NCBI GenBank assembly: GCA_028697885.1 | Contig: JAQVER010000021.1 | Coordinates: forward strand, 1-45,642 | DNA: 45,642 nt | Origin: Desulfocapsaceae bacterium | Lineage (GTDB): Bacteria > Desulfobacterota > Desulfobulbia > Desulfobulbales > Desulfocapsaceae | Reading direction: 5' to 3' | Notes under the pieces: generated by a model | The model's input: the letters and a program-made list of their open reading frames with translations, nothing else | What the model was told of the DNA's origin: nothing | Databases searched by the model: none | Made by a program: the position numbers and the translations under genes | Shown here: piece after piece, positions 42,910 to 45,642 of the stretch | Layout: every line of letters starts with the position of its first letter | Numbering within the stretch: the first letter of the stretch is position 1

Positions 42910-42934
42910 TTTCGGTTTGACGGATAGACCGAAA
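42910..42934. promoter_or_regulatory. inverted repeat upstream of the RND operon
   Basis: TTTCGGT (42910-42916) and ACCGAAA (42928-42934) are perfect 7-base arms with 11 bases between. It sits 29 bases before the leader ORF of the efflux operon. The size fits a TetR- or MerR-type operator; no regulator gene is adjacent within the window. Confidence 0.4.
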
Positions 42935-42962
42935 ATGAAGAATACTCATAAGGAGAATTGTT

Positions 42963-43067
42963 ATGGATGAAACCTTTACCAAGCCATGGCACGGGATAAA
43001 ACAGGCCAGGGACGTCCTGGTGGGCAACCGAGACAACTCTGCGTTCAGAGGCAGCGAGAAGCCATGA
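42963..43067 (+). CDS. 34-codon leader ORF, possible ferredoxin gene remnant
   Basis: ATG 42963 follows a very good ribosome binding site (AAGGAG, 42951-42956, 6-7 base spacing). The frame ends TGA 43065-43067, overlapping the tolC-type ATG 43064 (ATGA), so translation is probably coupled. The product starts MDETFTKPWHGI, which resembles the first residues of 4Fe-4S ferredoxins found near metalloid genes, as far as I recall. After that the sequence is unrelated and has no cysteine. I infer a deletion that fused a ferredoxin start to this site. Confidence 0.45.
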   Translation: MDETFTKPWHGIKQARDVLVGNRDNSAFRGSEKP

Positions 43068-44368
43068 TGATTTTCCAGACAATCCACTCAAAAAGACTCT
43101 GGCTGAGCGGCGCTGTAGCGTTTTCCCTGCTGTTCTCCCCCTCGGTGCACGCCACTACTCTTCAGGAGATGCTCACCGCTGCCATCCGGCAACCTGGCGT
43201 TGCTGTAAGCGAGCTTACGGTTCAGGAGGGGAATTTGCACGAACAGGCGGCAACCGCTGCCCTGTTGCCGCGGATCAATGGTTTCGGCAAGGCCGAGTTT
43301 TACAACTCGCCCACCAACCTGCGGCCCATGCCGCCCACCGAGATCAATATCCAGGCCGGTGACTCGATCCCCTTTTCCCGCGATATCCTGCGCTATGGTC
43401 TGACTCTGGACATGCCGCTCTTTGTCAAGTCGCTCTACGACCTGAAGCAGAAGGCTGCCCTGCTTGCCGAGAAGGCCAGCCTTGCCCATACTCTGGAGCT
43501 CTCCAGCCGGAAGGCGGCAGTGGTGGCCTCCAACAGCGGCCTGATCTATCTGCTCGGTCTGGATCAGGCCGTTGACGCCCGTCTGACATCCCTGGCCAAG
43601 ACCCGTGAGGACATGCAACTCAAGGTTCAGTCCGGCCGCATGGCCGAGGTGGAGCTCCTCAAGGTGGAAAATTCCATCAACGACCTGAAGACCCAGAAAA
43701 ACGAACTGGCCGCCAAGATCCTCGACATCCGCAAGGACCTTGAGACCCTCACCGGTCTGGAGGTTACCGAACCGGCAGCCATGACCCTGACGGGTGAACT
43801 GGTGGCCGCGCCCTATCTGGGCGAAAGAATCGCCGAGAAGGAGGCCGCCGCGGCCCGTGAGGAATGGCAGCGGAGCAAAAGCGCCCGCTATCCCGGCCTC
43901 TATCTTACCGGCAGCCTGTCCGGCAATGACGGCGTGGCCTACAACACCGATGAGCACATTTATCGGGACTACGGTTTTATCGGCCTCACCCTGCAGATAC
44001 CGCTTTTTGACCAGACCCTGAGCGTGAACCAAAGAATTGCCCAGAATCGGCTCCACAAGGCGGAAAAGGAGATGGAAGCCACCCGCATCAATCTCACCGC
44101 GCAGGAAAAAAATTTCAAAGGAAAACTGCTGGTGGTTGAGGAGTCCCAGACCATCGCCGCCCAGTCGCTTAGCAACAGCGAGCAGATCCTGGCCGTGGCG
44201 CGGCTGGCCCTGGAACAGGGCCGTACCACCACCGAGGAATACCTACGCCAGGAGGCCCAAGTGCTGGCCGCCCGTGCCGCCCTCTACCAGGCAGAAAACG
44301 ACAAATGGCGCATCATCACCCAACTGGCCGTACTCTACGGCGCCGACCTGCAGGAGATCACCCAATGA
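43064..44368 (+). CDS. TolC-family outer membrane efflux protein
   Basis: I start it at ATG 43064 (a second ATG follows directly), giving 434 residues. A signal peptide ends at VHA (about 30). The two halves show the long coiled coils of the family (about 115-235 and 325-430, Ala/Glu/Lys/Gln-rich) and strands between them such as GLTLQIPLFDQ. It forms the outer-membrane tunnel of the RND system encoded next. The stop overlaps the MFP start (ATGA). The leader ORF at 42963 probably couples its translation. Confidence 0.9.
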   Translation: MMIFQTIHSKRLWLSGAVAFSLLFSPSVHATTLQEMLTAAIRQPGVAVSELTVQEGNLHEQAATAALLPRINGFGKAEFYNSPTNLRPMPPTEINIQAGDSIPFSRDILRYGLTLDMPLFVKSLYDLKQKAALLAEKASLAHTLELSSRKAAVVASNSGLIYLLGLDQAVDARLTSLAKTREDMQLKVQSGRMAEVELLKVENSINDLKTQKNELAAKILDIRKDLETLTGLEVTEPAAMTLTGELVAAPYLGERIAEKEAAAAREEWQRSKSARYPGLYLTGSLSGNDGVAYNTDEHIYRDYGFIGLTLQIPLFDQTLSVNQRIAQNRLHKAEKEMEATRINLTAQEKNFKGKLLVVEESQTIAAQSLSNSEQILAVARLALEQGRTTTEEYLRQEAQVLAARAALYQAENDKWRIITQLAVLYGADLQEITQ

Positions 44369-45471
44369 AAAAAATCATTAGTATTATCCTTGTTCTTGTT
44401 CTGGCCCTTGGTGTGGTGCTGTTGGTGAAAAAGCGCCAGACAGATCTGACCAAGGCCCCGGTGGCCAATATCCTGCCCGTGGTGACCGGGACCGTCACCC
44501 TCAAGTCTGACCAGATCACTCTGACTACGCCTGCCATGGCTATGGTGGCCAGCGATCTGTCCACCACCCTTGCCACCAAGGTCACCGGCCGGGTCTTAGC
44601 TGTTCAGAAAAAACAAGGCGACCGGGTCAAACAAGGCGAGAAGCTGATCGTCATCGATGCCAGTGACCTTGACGCCAAGAAAGCGGCCCTCAGCGCCAAA
44701 CTCGAAGGCCTTAACTATGAACTCGCAGTCCAGCGGGAAAATCACGAACGGACGATGAAGCTCTTTGCTATCAAGGGTGCCTCTCTGGAACAGACCCGCA
44801 TGGAAGAAGCGGCCCTTGCCAATCTGGAAATGGGCATGGACGCATTGGCCCAAAACATCCGTGAGATCGAGACCCTCAGCAGCTATTCAACCCTCGTCGC
44901 CCCGGTTTCAGGCACGGTGAGTGAGCTCCTGGTCAACAGCGGCGATATCGCCGTGCCCGGCAAACCCCTACTGCGGATCGCCGCCGACCAGGGACTGTAC
45001 CTCACCCTCTCCCTGCCCGACTCCATCGCCCCGCAGGGGCTGCTCGTAAACGGCGTCGCCATCAAGGCCGTACCCCGGAACCAGGCCTCGGCCACTGGTC
45101 TGGTTCAGTATGTGGCCCCAATCGACAATCAAAGCGGCCTGGTGGAGGGTCAATATCTCAACCTGCAGGTAGTGCTCTTTGTCGGCAGCGGAATATTAGT
45201 GCCAATGGATGGCCTGCTCACCATGGGCGGCAAGACTTACGTCCTTGTTCTTGAAGGCGATCTGGCCCGGAAGATGCCGGTAACCATTCTGCATCGCGGC
45301 AGTGAGGGGACAGTGGTAGCAGAAGACCTTGCAGGCCGGATTATCCTGGTGGCCAAGCCGGACATCCTGCTGCGGGCCGCAACCGGCGTGCCGGTGCTGA
45401 CAAGTGCCCAGCAGGTAGACAACGCATCGGCGGACAAGAAAGCGAAGGCGGGAGGACGCAACAATGACTGA
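44365..45471 (+). CDS. RND efflux membrane fusion protein
   Basis: A 368-residue periplasmic adaptor starting at ATG 44365. The first 20 residues are a membrane anchor or signal. A lipoyl-type half-motif (ATKVTGRVLAVQKKQGDRV) is followed by a hairpin of helices (about 100-165) and the second lipoyl half (APVSGTVSELLVNSGDIAV), then a beta-barrel. It joins the RND pump to the TolC-type channel. Its last 8 bases overlap the pump gene start (ATGACTGA). A short Lys-rich tail (ADKKAKAGG) ends the protein. Confidence 0.92.
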   Translation: MKKIISIILVLVLALGVVLLVKKRQTDLTKAPVANILPVVTGTVTLKSDQITLTTPAMAMVASDLSTTLATKVTGRVLAVQKKQGDRVKQGEKLIVIDASDLDAKKAALSAKLEGLNYELAVQRENHERTMKLFAIKGASLEQTRMEEAALANLEMGMDALAQNIREIETLSSYSTLVAPVSGTVSELLVNSGDIAVPGKPLLRIAADQGLYLTLSLPDSIAPQGLLVNGVAIKAVPRNQASATGLVQYVAPIDNQSGLVEGQYLNLQVVLFVGSGILVPMDGLLTMGGKTYVLVLEGDLARKMPVTILHRGSEGTVVAEDLAGRIILVAKPDILLRAATGVPVLTSAQQVDNASADKKAKAGGRNND

Positions 45472-45642
45472 TCCCGCCGCCAGTGCCAAGGATAATAAAA
45501 AAGGGCTGTTCGATTTCTTCTTTACCCGGCCCTATCTGCTCTACAGCCTGATTGCCTCCTTTTTTGTTCTCGGGATCTACGGGCTAGTGGTCATGCCCAA
45601 GAACCTTTTTCCCGACTCCGACCGGCCGACGGTTATCGTCAT
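45464..45642 (+). CDS. RND efflux pump, N-terminal fragment (AcrB family)
   Basis: Only the first 59 codons are in the window. GGGAGGA precedes ATG 45464. The start contains a Lys-rich cytoplasmic stretch, the helix FFTRPYLLYSLIASFFVLG and the segment LFPDSDRPTVIV, matching the first transmembrane helix and the porter-domain entry of RND pumps (compare LPVAQYPxIxxP in AcrB). Whether it belongs to the drug or metal branch cannot be decided from this part. Confidence 0.85.
   Translation, partial: MTDPAASAKDNKKGLFDFFFTRPYLLYSLIASFFVLGIYGLVVMPKNLFPDSDRPTVIV

Noticed and set aside
43088..44056. 322-codon open frame on the minus strand
   Set aside because: It is the antisense of the TolC-family gene, whose signal peptide, coiled coils and coupled neighbours are convincing.
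1..45642. CRISPR arrays, rRNA and tRNA genes
   Set aside because: I saw no regularly spaced repeats and no rRNA- or cloverleaf-like sequence while reading; a tRNA or Rfam scan would be decisive.

Overview
The window is a stretch of bacterial chromosome, most likely from a Desulfobacterota member (sulfur- or sulfate-metabolising deltaproteobacterium, possibly Desulfobulbales). This placement is an inference. It rests on the mix of periplasmic sulfur and cytochrome c genes, a stand-alone core methionine synthase, a long integron integrase, a Lys/Gln-rich 37-residue protein and an ArsR/ArsP-like/DUF2703 cluster. No rRNA, tRNA or CRISPR array was seen.

Left edge (1-2.5 kb): the 3' end of a TrmA/RlmD-type RNA uracil methyltransferase, then a secreted protein with a C-terminal S74-type domain and a small secreted protein that looks cut short.

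Integron region (2.5-21.8 kb): a 467-residue integron integrase on the minus strand faces away from an attI-like core (GTTATGTG, 4085-4092). The first cassette (Mrr-like nuclease) ends in a recognisable attC at 4895-4986. Further complete or decayed attC candidates follow near 9691-9752, 11008-11114, 12088, 16857-16924, 18563-18616 and 21622-21742. Between them lie a Kch-type potassium channel, a minus-strand sulfite dehydrogenase operon (SorA, SorB and another cytochrome c), an M24 peptidase, a VOC protein, a PEBP protein, a TsdA-like/CcpA-like/secreted phosphatidylserine-decarboxylase-like operon, DNA glycosylase Tag, a HEPN-like protein, a flavin reductase and a LysE exporter. I read this as an old, eroding cassette array mixed with ordinary genes.

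Middle (21.8-28.8 kb): an aromatic amino acid permease and an aminotransferase in one operon, an AEC transporter, a tyrosine recombinase broken by two frameshifts, a possible MITE and an AT-rich acyltransferase.

Right part (28.8-45.6 kb): a three-gene ABC exporter (membrane fusion lipoprotein, ATPase, permease), ThpR, a PilZ protein followed by a double-receiver diguanylate cyclase, core MetE-like protein, LysS, LolC/E and LolD. Next comes an ArsR-controlled permease/thioredoxin/DUF2703 operon with a clear palindromic operator. A tripartite RND efflux operon (TolC, MFP, RND pump) runs off the right edge; its TolC gene is preceded by a 34-codon ORF that looks like the remnant of a ferredoxin gene.
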